A stretch of DNA of 64,000 nt from the NCBI RefSeq assembly GCF_002006355.2, contig NZ_CP096980.1, positions 558,001 through 622,000 of the forward strand. Reading direction: 5' to 3'. Every line of letters begins with the position of its first letter. Within the stretch, counting starts at the first letter, position 1. The position numbers and the translations under genes are program-made. Source of the stretch: Clostridium felsineum DSM 794 (GTDB lineage: Bacteria > Bacillota > Clostridia > Clostridiales > Clostridiaceae). Shown in pieces: positions 25,208 through 32,467 of this stretch. Under the pieces are notes generated by a model. That model made no database searches. It was not told where the DNA came from and saw nothing but the letters and a program-made list of their open reading frames with translations.

Positions 25208-26005
25208 CTATTTTGATACATCAGTACCAAACCATTTTTTTGATATCTTAAGATATGTTCCATCGGATTTCATATCTTTTAATGCCGTATTTACGGCTGC
25301 TACAAGTTCAGGATTACCCTTTTTGAACATAGCTGCACTTTGAGAAGCATCATTGTAACTTGCTACAGCTTTTATAGGAGCATTTGGTTTTTGCTTTTTC
25401 AAATCTAAATAAGAAAGACTGTCATTAATTGTAGCATCAACTCTATTTGAAGTTAAAAGATCAACAGAGGCGTTAAAGCCATCAACCTGAACAATTTCAG
25501 CTCCATTACTTTTTGCTATATTAGCAAGGTTACTTGTTAAAGATTGGGCAGATTTCTTACCCTTTAAATCAGCAAAGGATTTAATTGTATTATCATCTTT
25601 TCTTACTATAAGTGTAGCCCTTGATGTAATGTATGGTGTTGAAAAATCATATTTTACTTTTCTATCTGGTTTTATTGCAACTTCATTTATAACAACATCA
25701 AATCTATTAGCATCAAGTCCAGCAAACATTCCGTCCCACTTTGTTTCAACAAATTCTGGTTTTACGCCTATACGTTTTGATACTTCCTTAGCAATATCAA
25801 CATCAAAGCCTGTTAAATCACCTTTACTATCATGGAAGGTAAAAGGGGCATAAGTACCCTCAGTACCGATACGAAGTTTGCCTTCAGATTTTATTTTTTC
25901 AAGAGAGTTTTTAGCAGTTTTGCTGGTACTACTGGAACAACCAGTTATACCTACGATTAGGGTTAAGGCTAATAGAGTGCCTGTGAATATATTTCTTCTT
26001 TTCAT
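25208..26005 (-). CDS. Amino acid (cystine-like) ABC transporter binding lipoprotein
   Basis: The 265-residue protein starts with a lipoprotein signal (LALTLIVGITGC, cysteine about 22). It then shows a type-II periplasmic-binding fold: LRIGTEGTYAPFTFHDSKG, GFDVDIAKEVSKRIGV, WDGMFAGLDANRFDVVINEV. These resemble cystine-binding proteins of the FliY/TcyA group, so cystine or a related amino acid is the likely ligand; this is family-level inference. First gene of the operon, with promoter 26127-26155 and a palindrome at 26049-26072 in its leader. Start ATG behind GGAGG. Confidence 0.9.
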   Translation of the reverse strand: MKRRNIFTGTLLALTLIVGITGCSSSTSKTAKNSLEKIKSEGKLRIGTEGTYAPFTFHDSKGDLTGFDVDIAKEVSKRIGVKPEFVETKWDGMFAGLDANRFDVVINEVAIKPDRKVKYDFSTPYITSRATLIVRKDDNTIKSFADLKGKKSAQSLTSNLANIAKSNGAEIVQVDGFNASVDLLTSNRVDATINDSLSYLDLKKQKPNAPIKAVASYNDASQSAAMFKKGNPELVAAVNTALKDMKSDGTYLKISKKWFGTDVSK

Positions 26006-26048
26006 TTTTTATTACCTCCAAAATGTACTAACTATTTTTAAAAGTTCA

Positions 26049-26072
26049 TAATTTTAGGTTAGCCTAAAATTA
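26049..26072. promoter_or_regulatory. Perfect inverted repeat in the ABC operon leader
   Basis: Arms TAATTTTAGG and CCTAAAATTA are exact complements around TTAG. The core TTAGGTTAGCCTAA matches most of the classical DtxR/IdeR box, although the dyad centre differs. It lies between the promoter and the binding-protein start, where a repressor would block transcription. Confidence 0.6.
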
Positions 26073-26126
26073 TAGTATTATTACAATTCATACTATACCG
26101 ATAGGAAAACTTAATTTTGTATTTAT

Positions 26127-26155
26127 ATAATACCTATTTATAATAAATTTGTCAA
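26127..26155 (-). promoter_or_regulatory. Promoter of the amino acid ABC operon
   Basis: On the minus strand: TTGACA (26155-26150), a 17-base spacer and TATTAT (26132-26127). Confidence 0.75.
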
Positions 26156-26319
26156 TGGAATTTGAAAAAAATAGAGTTTATAAGAGGTATTTATGGTATA
26201 GTATAATTAGTTAAATAAAAGCATTATGAATTTATACAAAATACTTAGATTATATAAAGTTTTAAATACTTTTTTAGACTTCTTTAATTTTGTATTAGCA
26301 CAAATCGAAAATATAGTTC

Positions 26320-26348
26320 TTGATATATATGATGGACTATAATACTAT
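26320..26348 (+). promoter_or_regulatory. Candidate promoter of the KDPG aldolase gene
   Basis: TTGATA (26320), 17 bases, TACTAT (26343-26348). It would give an unusually long leader of about 220 bases. Confidence 0.45.
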
Positions 26349-26354
26349 TATATA

Positions 26355-26578
26355 TAGGGATTAAAAAAAGCCCGATAAGAGATAAAACTTTAATTGCACA
26401 CGTTAAACATACAAAACTTATAGGAATTAAAACATATAATAAAGTTTATAGCTAGTGCGTCTTGAGTATTAACTCCGAAGGGAGATGGTGAAAAGAGTAG
26501 GGGGAGGAGACTCTCTATACAAATATTTTCACGAAAAGATGTAAATAAAAAGTTTTTAAAGCCAAGGAGGAAGAAAGA
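26355..26578 (+). other. Long untranslated leader of the KDPG aldolase gene
   Basis: This gene-free stretch is AT-rich at first. It then becomes purine/GC-rich with two small hairpins, CTCC-GAAG-GGAG near 26472 and AGAGT...ACTCT near 26496-26516, and a very strong GGGGGAGGAG with no start codon in range. A 19-codon ORF (starting MVKRVGGGD) runs through it with a poorly spaced site. It could be a regulatory leader or the relic of a lost upstream gene. I match it to no known riboswitch. Confidence 0.35.
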
Positions 26579-27226
26579 ATGAAAAGATTAGAAACAATAA
26601 GAAAGATGGCAGAATGTGGATTAGTGGCAGTAATCAGAGCTGAATCTAAAGAAGAAGGCGTTAAGGTTATTGATGCAGTTATAAAGGGCGGTATCAAAGC
26701 TATTGAAATAACAATGACAGTACCAGGAGCTATTGATATTATTAAAGAATTATCTGAACAATATAAAGAGCAAGACGTAATTATAGGAGCAGGCACTGTA
26801 CTTGATCCAGAAACAGCAAGAGCTTGTATATTAGCAAATGCAAAGTTCATTGTAAGTCCAAACTTAAATGCAGAAACAGTTAAACTTTGCAATAGATACA
26901 GAATACCAACTATGCCAGGAATAATGACTGTTAAAGAAGCTATTGAAGCTTTAGAATTAGGAGTAGAAATAATTAAAGTATTCCCAGGAAATGTTTCAGG
27001 ACCATCTATAATAAGCTCATTTAAAGGACCTCTTCCACAAGCTAGCTTTATGCCAAGTGGTGGAGTAAGTTTAGATAACGTTAAAGATTGGATAAAAGCT
27101 GGAGCAGTAGCAGTAAGTACTGGAGGAAGCTTAACAAAAGGAGCAAAAACTGGAGATTTTAAAGCAGTAACAGAAACAGCAGCTAAATTTGTTGAAGAAG
27201 TTAATAAGGCTAGAGGTCTTGCTTAA
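26579..27226 (+). CDS. eda: KDPG/KHG aldolase
   Basis: The 215-residue protein is a class I aldolase of the 2-keto-3-deoxy-6-phosphogluconate / 4-hydroxy-2-oxoglutarate type. It cleaves KDPG to pyruvate and glyceraldehyde 3-phosphate. Visible motifs are LVAVIRAESKEEG, the catalytic glutamate in KAIEITMTVPGA, IGAGTVLDPETA, and the Schiff-base lysine in VEIIKVFPGN. The phosphate-binding end is MPSGGVSLDNVKDWIKAGAVAVSTG. No kdgK, uronate isomerase or dehydratase neighbours it here, so it appears solitary. Its codon use looks like a well-expressed gene. Ribosome site AAGGAGG. Confidence 0.93.
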   Translation: MKRLETIRKMAECGLVAVIRAESKEEGVKVIDAVIKGGIKAIEITMTVPGAIDIIKELSEQYKEQDVIIGAGTVLDPETARACILANAKFIVSPNLNAETVKLCNRYRIPTMPGIMTVKEAIEALELGVEIIKVFPGNVSGPSIISSFKGPLPQASFMPSGGVSLDNVKDWIKAGAVAVSTGGSLTKGAKTGDFKAVTETAAKFVEEVNKARGLA

Positions 27227-27237
27227 TATTTATATAT

Positions 27238-27283
27238 AAAAATGCGTCATCTAAGGTTTAACTTTAGATGACGCATTTTTATT
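27238..27283 (+). terminator. Strong terminator after eda
   Basis: AAAAATGCGTCATCTAA pairs with TTTAGATGACGCATTTTT, a near-perfect 17-base stem with T-run. Confidence 0.92.
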
Positions 27284-27346
27284 TGATAATAAAATAAGAA
27301 CTATAAAATCAAGTTGTAGAGTGATAAGCTATAAAGGGGTGTTATT

Positions 27347-28246
27347 GTGGAGAAAATAGTAATTAGAGGAAAAGAGTATAGATTTATAAAGGATTATAAA
27401 GATAATAATTCACTTAGAAATAGCTTAAACTTATTAACTCAAAGTATATTTGGTTTTAATTTTGAGGTTTGGTATACTGAGGGGTTCTGGGGTGATTTTT
27501 ATATACCCTATTCAATTTTTGATAATGATAAAATTGTAGCAAATGTTTCTGTTAGTGTTATGGATTGTGAAGTGTTAAATGAAGTTAAAAGGTATGTACA
27601 ACTAGGAACAGTAATGACGGATGTTAATTATAGAAATCAAGGCTTATCAGAATATCTTATAAATAAAGTTATAGAGGAATGGAAAAATAAATCTGATATG
27701 ATATACTTATTTGCCAACGATAGTGTTTTGAAGTTTTATCCTAAGTTTGGTTTTGAAGTTGCATGTGAGTATGAATATTCAAAGAAAATAAACAGTAAAA
27801 ACAATACTATTAAGGCTAAAAAATTAGATATGTCATTAAAAGAGAGTAAAGAACTATTTTTGAGAAGTGTAGTAACGTCAAATACAATGGCTAAAATATC
27901 AGTATTAAAAAATACGTCATTAGCTATGTTTTATTGTGGTTATTCCATGAGTGACCAGGTGTATTATATAGAAGATTATTCAGCTGTAGCTGTAGCTGAA
28001 TTTTATGATAATATTTTAAAATTAAAAGAAGTATTTTGCACAGAGGAAACAGATATAGATAAGATTATTAATAAGCTTGCGTATAATGGTATAAAGAAGG
28101 TTGTTTTTGGATTTACGCCTAAAAGAACAGAAGATTATGAAGTGAAAATATTAAAAGAAGAAAATTTAACTTTATTTGTAATGAAAGAGAATTCTAAGTT
28201 ATTTAAAAACAATAAATTGATGTTCCCTTTATTATCTCATACTTAA
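27347..28246 (+). CDS. GNAT family N-acetyltransferase
   Basis: The 299-residue protein has a GNAT fold in its first half. The acetyl-CoA loop region is QLGTVMTDVNYRNQGLSEYLINKVIEEW, followed by FYPKFGFEVACEYEYSK, the usual C-terminal strand of the domain. Residues about 160-299 form a second, less recognisable part, as in two-domain GNATs of the Eis-like type. Substrate unknown. The start is GTG with AAAGGGGTG upstream. The gene stands alone between the eda terminator and the XRE promoter. Confidence 0.8.
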   Translation: MEKIVIRGKEYRFIKDYKDNNSLRNSLNLLTQSIFGFNFEVWYTEGFWGDFYIPYSIFDNDKIVANVSVSVMDCEVLNEVKRYVQLGTVMTDVNYRNQGLSEYLINKVIEEWKNKSDMIYLFANDSVLKFYPKFGFEVACEYEYSKKINSKNNTIKAKKLDMSLKESKELFLRSVVTSNTMAKISVLKNTSLAMFYCGYSMSDQVYYIEDYSAVAVAEFYDNILKLKEVFCTEETDIDKIINKLAYNGIKKVVFGFTPKRTEDYEVKILKEENLTLFVMKENSKLFKNNKLMFPLLSHT

Positions 28247-28285
28247 ACATAAAAAAGCTTTTTATTTTGTAGTTTGAATTTATTT

Positions 28286-28340
28286 TGCAAAGTAAGCTTG
28301 ACAATTAATGCAAAGTATACTATACTAAAAATGCAAAGTT
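28286..28340 (+). promoter_or_regulatory. Promoter with three 23-bp-spaced operator repeats for the XRE gene
   Basis: TGCAAAGTA (28286), TGCAAAGTA (28309) and TGCAAAGTT (28332) recur exactly every 23 bases. The promoter TTGACA (28298-28303), 17 bases, TATACT (28321-28326) is interleaved with them, so binding would occlude RNA polymerase. The third copy extends into an imperfect palindrome GCAAAGTTAACATTGC. Confidence 0.75.
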
Positions 28341-28362
28341 AACATTGCGGGGAGATGATTAT

Positions 28363-28572
28363 TTGAAGACAAAAATTCATGAACTAAGAAAGCAGCATAA
28401 GTTATCTCAAGAGGAACTAGCTTTAGCAGTTGGTGTAACCAGACAGACTATTACATCTTTAGAATGTGAAAAGTATACGGCATCTTTAGTTCTTGCTTAT
28501 AAAATAGCTAAGTATTTTGATTTAACAATCGAAGAGGTTTTTGATTTTTCTAATATAGAGGAGGAATTATAA
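28363..28572 (+). CDS. Cro/CI (XRE) family regulator, short
   Basis: This 69-residue protein is little more than a helix-turn-helix: HELRKQHKLSQEELALAVGV, then TRQTITSLECEKYTASLVLA and the tail DLTIEEVFDFSN. It matches the short YozG/YvaO-like XRE regulators that sit beside a small membrane protein. Start at TTG 28363, eight bases after GGGGAG; a TTG at 28345 precedes that site and is unlikely. The next gene begins two bases after its stop. Triple repeats on its promoter suggest autorepression. Confidence 0.88.
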   Translation: MKTKIHELRKQHKLSQEELALAVGVTRQTITSLECEKYTASLVLAYKIAKYFDLTIEEVFDFSNIEEEL

Positions 28573-28573
28573 A

Positions 28574-29020
28574 ATGGATAGTTTCAGAAGTATTTTAAAG
28601 AAGAGAATAAGTATTATGGGAGCAGTAAATGGATTAGCTATTATATTTATAGCACTTACAGCAATGTATACCAGAAAAGCTTCAAGCACAGATACATCAG
28701 ATATGATTCATGGTTTTCAGGTAGGATTAGCGCTTGGAATAGAAATTATTATGATTATGTTTATAGCGAAATATAATAAGGCATTAAAGGATGAAAATGA
28801 ATTAAAGAAGCTATATATAAAAGAGAATGATGAAAGAGAAAGATTTATAAATGATAAGATTGGGGGGGTAGGTTTTTACTTAGCATTAGGCATTATTGGG
28901 GTTGCTACTGTTATTGCTGGATTTATTAATCAGATAGTATTTTTTACATTAGCAGGAGTTTTAATTTTTATGACAGCTGTAAAAGTAGGATTAAAAGTTT
29001 ATTACAAAAACAAATTCTAA
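28574..29020 (+). CDS. Small membrane protein paired with the XRE regulator
   Basis: The 148-residue protein has about four membrane segments: GAVNGLAIIFIALTAMYT, a second at GLALGIEIIMIMFIAKY, and two more near the C-terminus (GFYLALGIIGVATVIAGFI and VFFTLAGVLIFMTAVKVGL). A charged cytoplasmic loop (KDENELKKLYIKENDERERF) separates the halves. The layout is that of DUF2178-like proteins commonly encoded next to short XRE regulators. Function is unknown. It is translationally linked to the regulator. Confidence 0.75.
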   Translation: MDSFRSILKKRISIMGAVNGLAIIFIALTAMYTRKASSTDTSDMIHGFQVGLALGIEIIMIMFIAKYNKALKDENELKKLYIKENDERERFINDKIGGVGFYLALGIIGVATVIAGFINQIVFFTLAGVLIFMTAVKVGLKVYYKNKF

Positions 29021-29364
29021 AGTTGATTAAAAAAATCATGATAATTAAGGTTAAAAATTCAATTGAATTATTATGTATATACAAGATAAATTATAATATT
29101 ACAAATAAAATATTAAATATTCCACTAAAGTAAAAAATAATAATAATTGCATAAAAATACTATATGTAATATAATAATAATGTTAAAATTAGTCAGTTAT
29201 AAAATATTCTAACTTGTCTATCAATGTAATTTATACGGAGTTTCTGTATAAATTTAATACTCAAAAATAAACTATTTTATGATTTAAATATAATTTCAAT
29301 ACCTTAAATTAATTGTTGATAGAAACGTAATTTAATGGTATGAATAAAAGAAAGGGTATTAATT
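29021..29364. other. AT-rich intergenic stretch
   Basis: Very AT-rich sequence of 344 bases. The only clear structure is the hairpin AATTTATAC...GTATAAATT at about 29228-29254, without a T-run. No ORF with a ribosome site is seen until AAAGGG before 29365. Confidence 0.4.
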
Positions 29365-29937
29365 ATGATAAATTATAATGAAATTAATATTGAAAATGTT
29401 ATTGAGAGTGGATTAGTTGATATAATTTTAAAAAATGATGGTTCTACCACTAGACTTTTAGAAACTTTAGTTGGAAATACAATAACAGTAGGTGTAGATT
29501 CTCAAAACGTAATTTCAAAAGGCAAGCTTCCTGAAGAGGTTAACGATTATTTTAAAAGAGATACTCAGTATTTATTTCGTGTTGTTTCTTTGTATTACAA
29601 TGGTGAAGTACTTTCAAATAATGTTGTTGTGGCAGAAGTAAATAAATTAAATTATGAACTTAATTCGCAACTTGAGAAGGGACAAATTCCTTTGGGTAAA
29701 TTGATAAGTAAAACAGATCACATAAGAAATAATGTTTGTAGTAAGATATTTTCATCAAATGAATTACAAAGTTTGTTCCAAAATTTTAAATTAGAAAAGA
29801 ATATGTATCCTGTGAAGCAATACACCATAGATAAAGAGGGAGAATGTTGGTTTTACGTTTGTGAAGTATTTCATTATGACACTATATTAAAATATTTTAA
29901 AATAAGCAATTCTAATAAGAAATTACAATTAACTTAA
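29365..29937 (+). CDS. Chorismate pyruvate-lyase-like (UbiC/DUF98 fold) protein
   Basis: The 190-residue protein follows the pattern of the UbiC/Rv2949c-like family. It has LKNDGSTTRLLETLVG near the front (family form GDGSLTRLLE). A central VVAEVNKLNYELNSQLEKGQIPLGKLI is where UbiC relatives have the substrate-enclosing arm and the PLG turn. UbiC-type enzymes convert chorismate to 4-hydroxybenzoate and pyruvate. No ubiquinone or phenolic lipid genes are adjacent, and several active-site positions cannot be checked by eye, so enzymatic activity is uncertain. It stands alone, convergent with a GNAT gene. Confidence 0.65.
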   Translation: MINYNEINIENVIESGLVDIILKNDGSTTRLLETLVGNTITVGVDSQNVISKGKLPEEVNDYFKRDTQYLFRVVSLYYNGEVLSNNVVVAEVNKLNYELNSQLEKGQIPLGKLISKTDHIRNNVCSKIFSSNELQSLFQNFKLEKNMYPVKQYTIDKEGECWFYVCEVFHYDTILKYFKISNSNKKLQLT

Positions 29938-29959
29938 ATACAATATTTTATGTGATTAG

Positions 29960-30448
29960 CTAGCCGACTAGAGTCATTATCCAAAACTCAATTTCACCTA
30001 TACTTGACATTGCAGGAAATGAGACAACTTTTTTAAAACCTAATTTTAAATATATTTTTATTGCAGCTTTATTAAAGGTTGTTACAGTTAAGCGAAAGTT
30101 TTTGGCATTTAGCTTAGATTTAGCAAAGTTTAAGCCACAGTTAAAAAAATCAAAACCAACACCATGGCCACAAAGATTTGGATTTAAACCAAGGCCAATG
30201 TCAGTAATAATATCATCATTATAAAGTCCTAAGTCTTCACCTAATGGAACTCGAGCAGCTGCACCAAAGCCATAGTAACCTACAAGATTATTTTTATTAT
30301 CAAGGACAGCAAAATAGTCACCGTGTAGGAGCTCTTTTATGCATTCTTCACTACCATTCATATTATAGATAGAAAACTGTTTTTCATAATTCCAGTTTGA
30401 AATTTCTAATGCTTTATTATAATCCATTTCAGTTATATTTAAATCCAA
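29960..30448 (-). CDS. GNAT family N-acetyltransferase
   Basis: The protein of about 162 residues has a single GNAT domain: GLGLNPNLCGHGVGFDFFNCGLNFAK is the acetyl-CoA binding region and LTVTTFNKAAIKIYLKLGFKKV the closing motif, as in RimI-like enzymes. Substrate unknown. On the minus strand a GAGGTG site is five bases from TTG 30448, which I take as the start; the GTG at 30457 lies within that site. Confidence 0.82.
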   Translation of the reverse strand: MDLNITEMDYNKALEISNWNYEKQFSIYNMNGSEECIKELLHGDYFAVLDNKNNLVGYYGFGAAARVPLGEDLGLYNDDIITDIGLGLNPNLCGHGVGFDFFNCGLNFAKSKLNAKNFRLTVTTFNKAAIKIYLKLGFKKVVSFPAMSSIGEIEFWIMTLVG

Positions 30449-30478
30449 ATTTATCACCTCTAAAGCTTTTTTATAAAT

Positions 30479-30522
30479 AAAATATATCTATTTCAATGAA
30501 TCAGTAAAATAGATATATTTTA
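30479..30522. terminator. Terminator between DUF3237 and GNAT genes
   Basis: AAAATATATCTATTT pairs perfectly with AAATAGATATATTTT around a 13-base loop. It is downstream of the minus-strand DUF3237 gene. Confidence 0.7.
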
Positions 30523-30528
30523 TATGTT

Positions 30529-31005
30529 CTAAGAAATTTTATAAAATTTTAAAAGTACGTTTTCAGGTAATCTAGTAGCATAGCATAAAAAAATATGATT
30601 CATTAACCATTTGTACTTTTGAGAATATGTTTCAAAGGTTGGAATTGTACGGAAATAATAAGCATTAGGATCAACAAATTCACCATTTTTTACAGCAGCT
30701 ATATATTCATCTGGGACTGTACGAATTCCGTTATTTTCAATGTAAATTTTATTACCATCGTCTAATTCTATTGCATATCTTGCTGAAAGTTCACATTTTC
30801 CATCTGGGCGAATGACTTGGCTGTCAATTCCGCCAGGCAGTACTTTACCATTAAAATCATTACCACTCACTGTTCCAGAAACTATTGGAATAAGTTGGCG
30901 CCTCCCAACAATATCATCTTGACCAATTAAAATCGGTGTATCAACTGTTATTGTAATACTAAATACCTCTTCATAATCCATTTCTTTTATTTCAGCTTTT
31001 TCCAT
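30529..31005 (-). CDS. DUF3237 family protein
   Basis: The 158-residue protein matches the DUF3237 pattern: IPIVSGTVSGNDFNGKVLPGGIDSQ, RPDGKCELSARYAIELDDG, IYIENNGIRTVPDEY, and FVDPNAYYFRTIPTFET. The fold is a small beta-barrel; no reaction is established that I can rely on. It is on the minus strand upstream of a GNAT gene but separated from it by a terminator, so it is likely a single-gene unit. The start ATG is preceded by AGGAAG. Confidence 0.85.
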   Translation of the reverse strand: MEKAEIKEMDYEEVFSITITVDTPILIGQDDIVGRRQLIPIVSGTVSGNDFNGKVLPGGIDSQVIRPDGKCELSARYAIELDDGNKIYIENNGIRTVPDEYIAAVKNGEFVDPNAYYFRTIPTFETYSQKYKWLMNHIFLCYATRLPENVLLKFYKIS

Positions 31006-31112
31006 TATCGGTCACTTCCTTCTAGTTTTTATCAATCATCTATAATTATAACACTTTATAATATATAGATAAAATATAAGAGATAATAAACTAAAGGACT
31101 AATATGGCAAAA

Positions 31113-32264
31113 TTAATGCATCTTAATAAGAAAAAACCTTATTTTTTTATCGCCCCAACCTAAATCCCAAGGAACATGATATCGGTCTGTTGTATGTGAA
31201 TTAACTAAGGGATAACCATGTGAATCAAAAGAAGTAACTAGAGCAAAGTGGTCAATATTACCTCTTCCTTTTTCATAGCAAACAATATCACCAAAATCTA
31301 GTTTAGATATAGCTGGCTCAGAAGACGCTTCTGTAAGTTCTTTAAAAGTTCCTGCTTTAATAACGCTACCTTTTCCACTATAGATAAGGTAATTTTTTAA
31401 TCCATCTGCATTTGACCAAGCTCTGCTTCCAGTTGCTCTTCCGTATTTAACCATAGGACAGCGCCAAGTTCCATCTTGAGGAAGACCACCAGCCTCTTTG
31501 TCACCTAAAGCTTGAGAAACAAAATTTGTGCAGTCGCCTCCAGCACCGTTAAAGTCCATGTATTTGGGATTATATTTGAAATCATTGCTGCTCCCCCAAG
31601 CTGCACCACAGTATTTATCGGCATAAGCAATAGCTTTCAATCTATCATAAGTTCTATAATTCATTGAAGCGATTATTGGTTTCGTATTATTTTGTTTATA
31701 TAAATAAGGTTGTGCATCAGTGGCGTAAGATTGAAGTGCATCTTCAAAGCAATCTGTATACCAATCACTAGAAATTAGCCACTTATCGTTGGGTTTTACT
31801 AAAGTTGTAGTATGTCTAATTCCTACTCCAAAGGAATTTAATTTAGGTTCTAAGTCATCCTTATATATATAATCAAATTTATAGGATTCCTCTAAAGCAA
31901 GCCGTATAGAATTCCCTCGTGGCATGATTCTTTTTATTCTTACAAAAGATTTTATACTTTTAAATTGGATTCCACGAGCACTTGACCAGTCTTTTAAATA
32001 TTTTATACGCATAGTCTCGTGTTCCAACGAATACTTTCCTAGCTTTTTTTTTGTATCAAAGCTTTCACCTAAAGGAGTAGGGTCTCCTGAAACAAGACAG
32101 GAGGAACGTATATTATAAATTTTTTCTACTTCTGTCTGTAAGAGTTCTTTATTTGTTTCTAAAGGTGTTATAGTAAAGGCAAAAGTATTGAGCGGGGGGA
32201 AGCACACCAATATAATTAACGTTAGAATAAAAAAATTAAATTTGCTTATTTTGGAAAATAACAA
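31113..32264 (-). CDS. Secreted putative amidase (Amidase_6 domain)
   Basis: The 383-residue protein begins with a signal peptide (FFILTLIILVCFPPLNTFAF). Residues about 30-200 are an uncharacterised domain. The C-terminal part is an Amidase_6-type NlpC/P60-like fold: ARAAWGSS-like start (AIAYADKYCGAAWGSS), GGDCTNFVSQALGDKEAGG with the catalytic cysteine, DIVCYEKGRGNIDHFALVTSF with the histidine, and LVNSHTTDRYHVPW. Such proteins are exported and probably act on peptidoglycan or peptide substrates. Start is TTG behind AAGGAGGAG. Divergent from the cardiolipin synthase gene. Confidence 0.85.
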   Translation of the reverse strand: MLFSKISKFNFFILTLIILVCFPPLNTFAFTITPLETNKELLQTEVEKIYNIRSSCLVSGDPTPLGESFDTKKKLGKYSLEHETMRIKYLKDWSSARGIQFKSIKSFVRIKRIMPRGNSIRLALEESYKFDYIYKDDLEPKLNSFGVGIRHTTTLVKPNDKWLISSDWYTDCFEDALQSYATDAQPYLYKQNNTKPIIASMNYRTYDRLKAIAYADKYCGAAWGSSNDFKYNPKYMDFNGAGGDCTNFVSQALGDKEAGGLPQDGTWRCPMVKYGRATGSRAWSNADGLKNYLIYSGKGSVIKAGTFKELTEASSEPAISKLDFGDIVCYEKGRGNIDHFALVTSFDSHGYPLVNSHTTDRYHVPWDLGWGDKKIRFFLIKMH

Positions 32265-32467
32265 AGTTAACTCCTCCTTATAACATAGCTTGATTAATAG
32301 TGTTCCATTTTTAAAAAAATATATGAGTAATTAGATGTGTAACATTGGGGAATATAATGAATATTTTGGAGTATAATATACTCATTCAAATTAGGCTATT
32401 TTTATAATAAAAGTACATATACTAGGATTGATTAAAAAAATATTTATAATTATAGGGAGAAAAGCAA

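Noticed and set aside
26450..26520. Group II intron or ribozyme start (GTGCG followed by small hairpins)
   Set aside because: Only the five-base GTGCG matches; no domain V/VI or reverse transcriptase is present.
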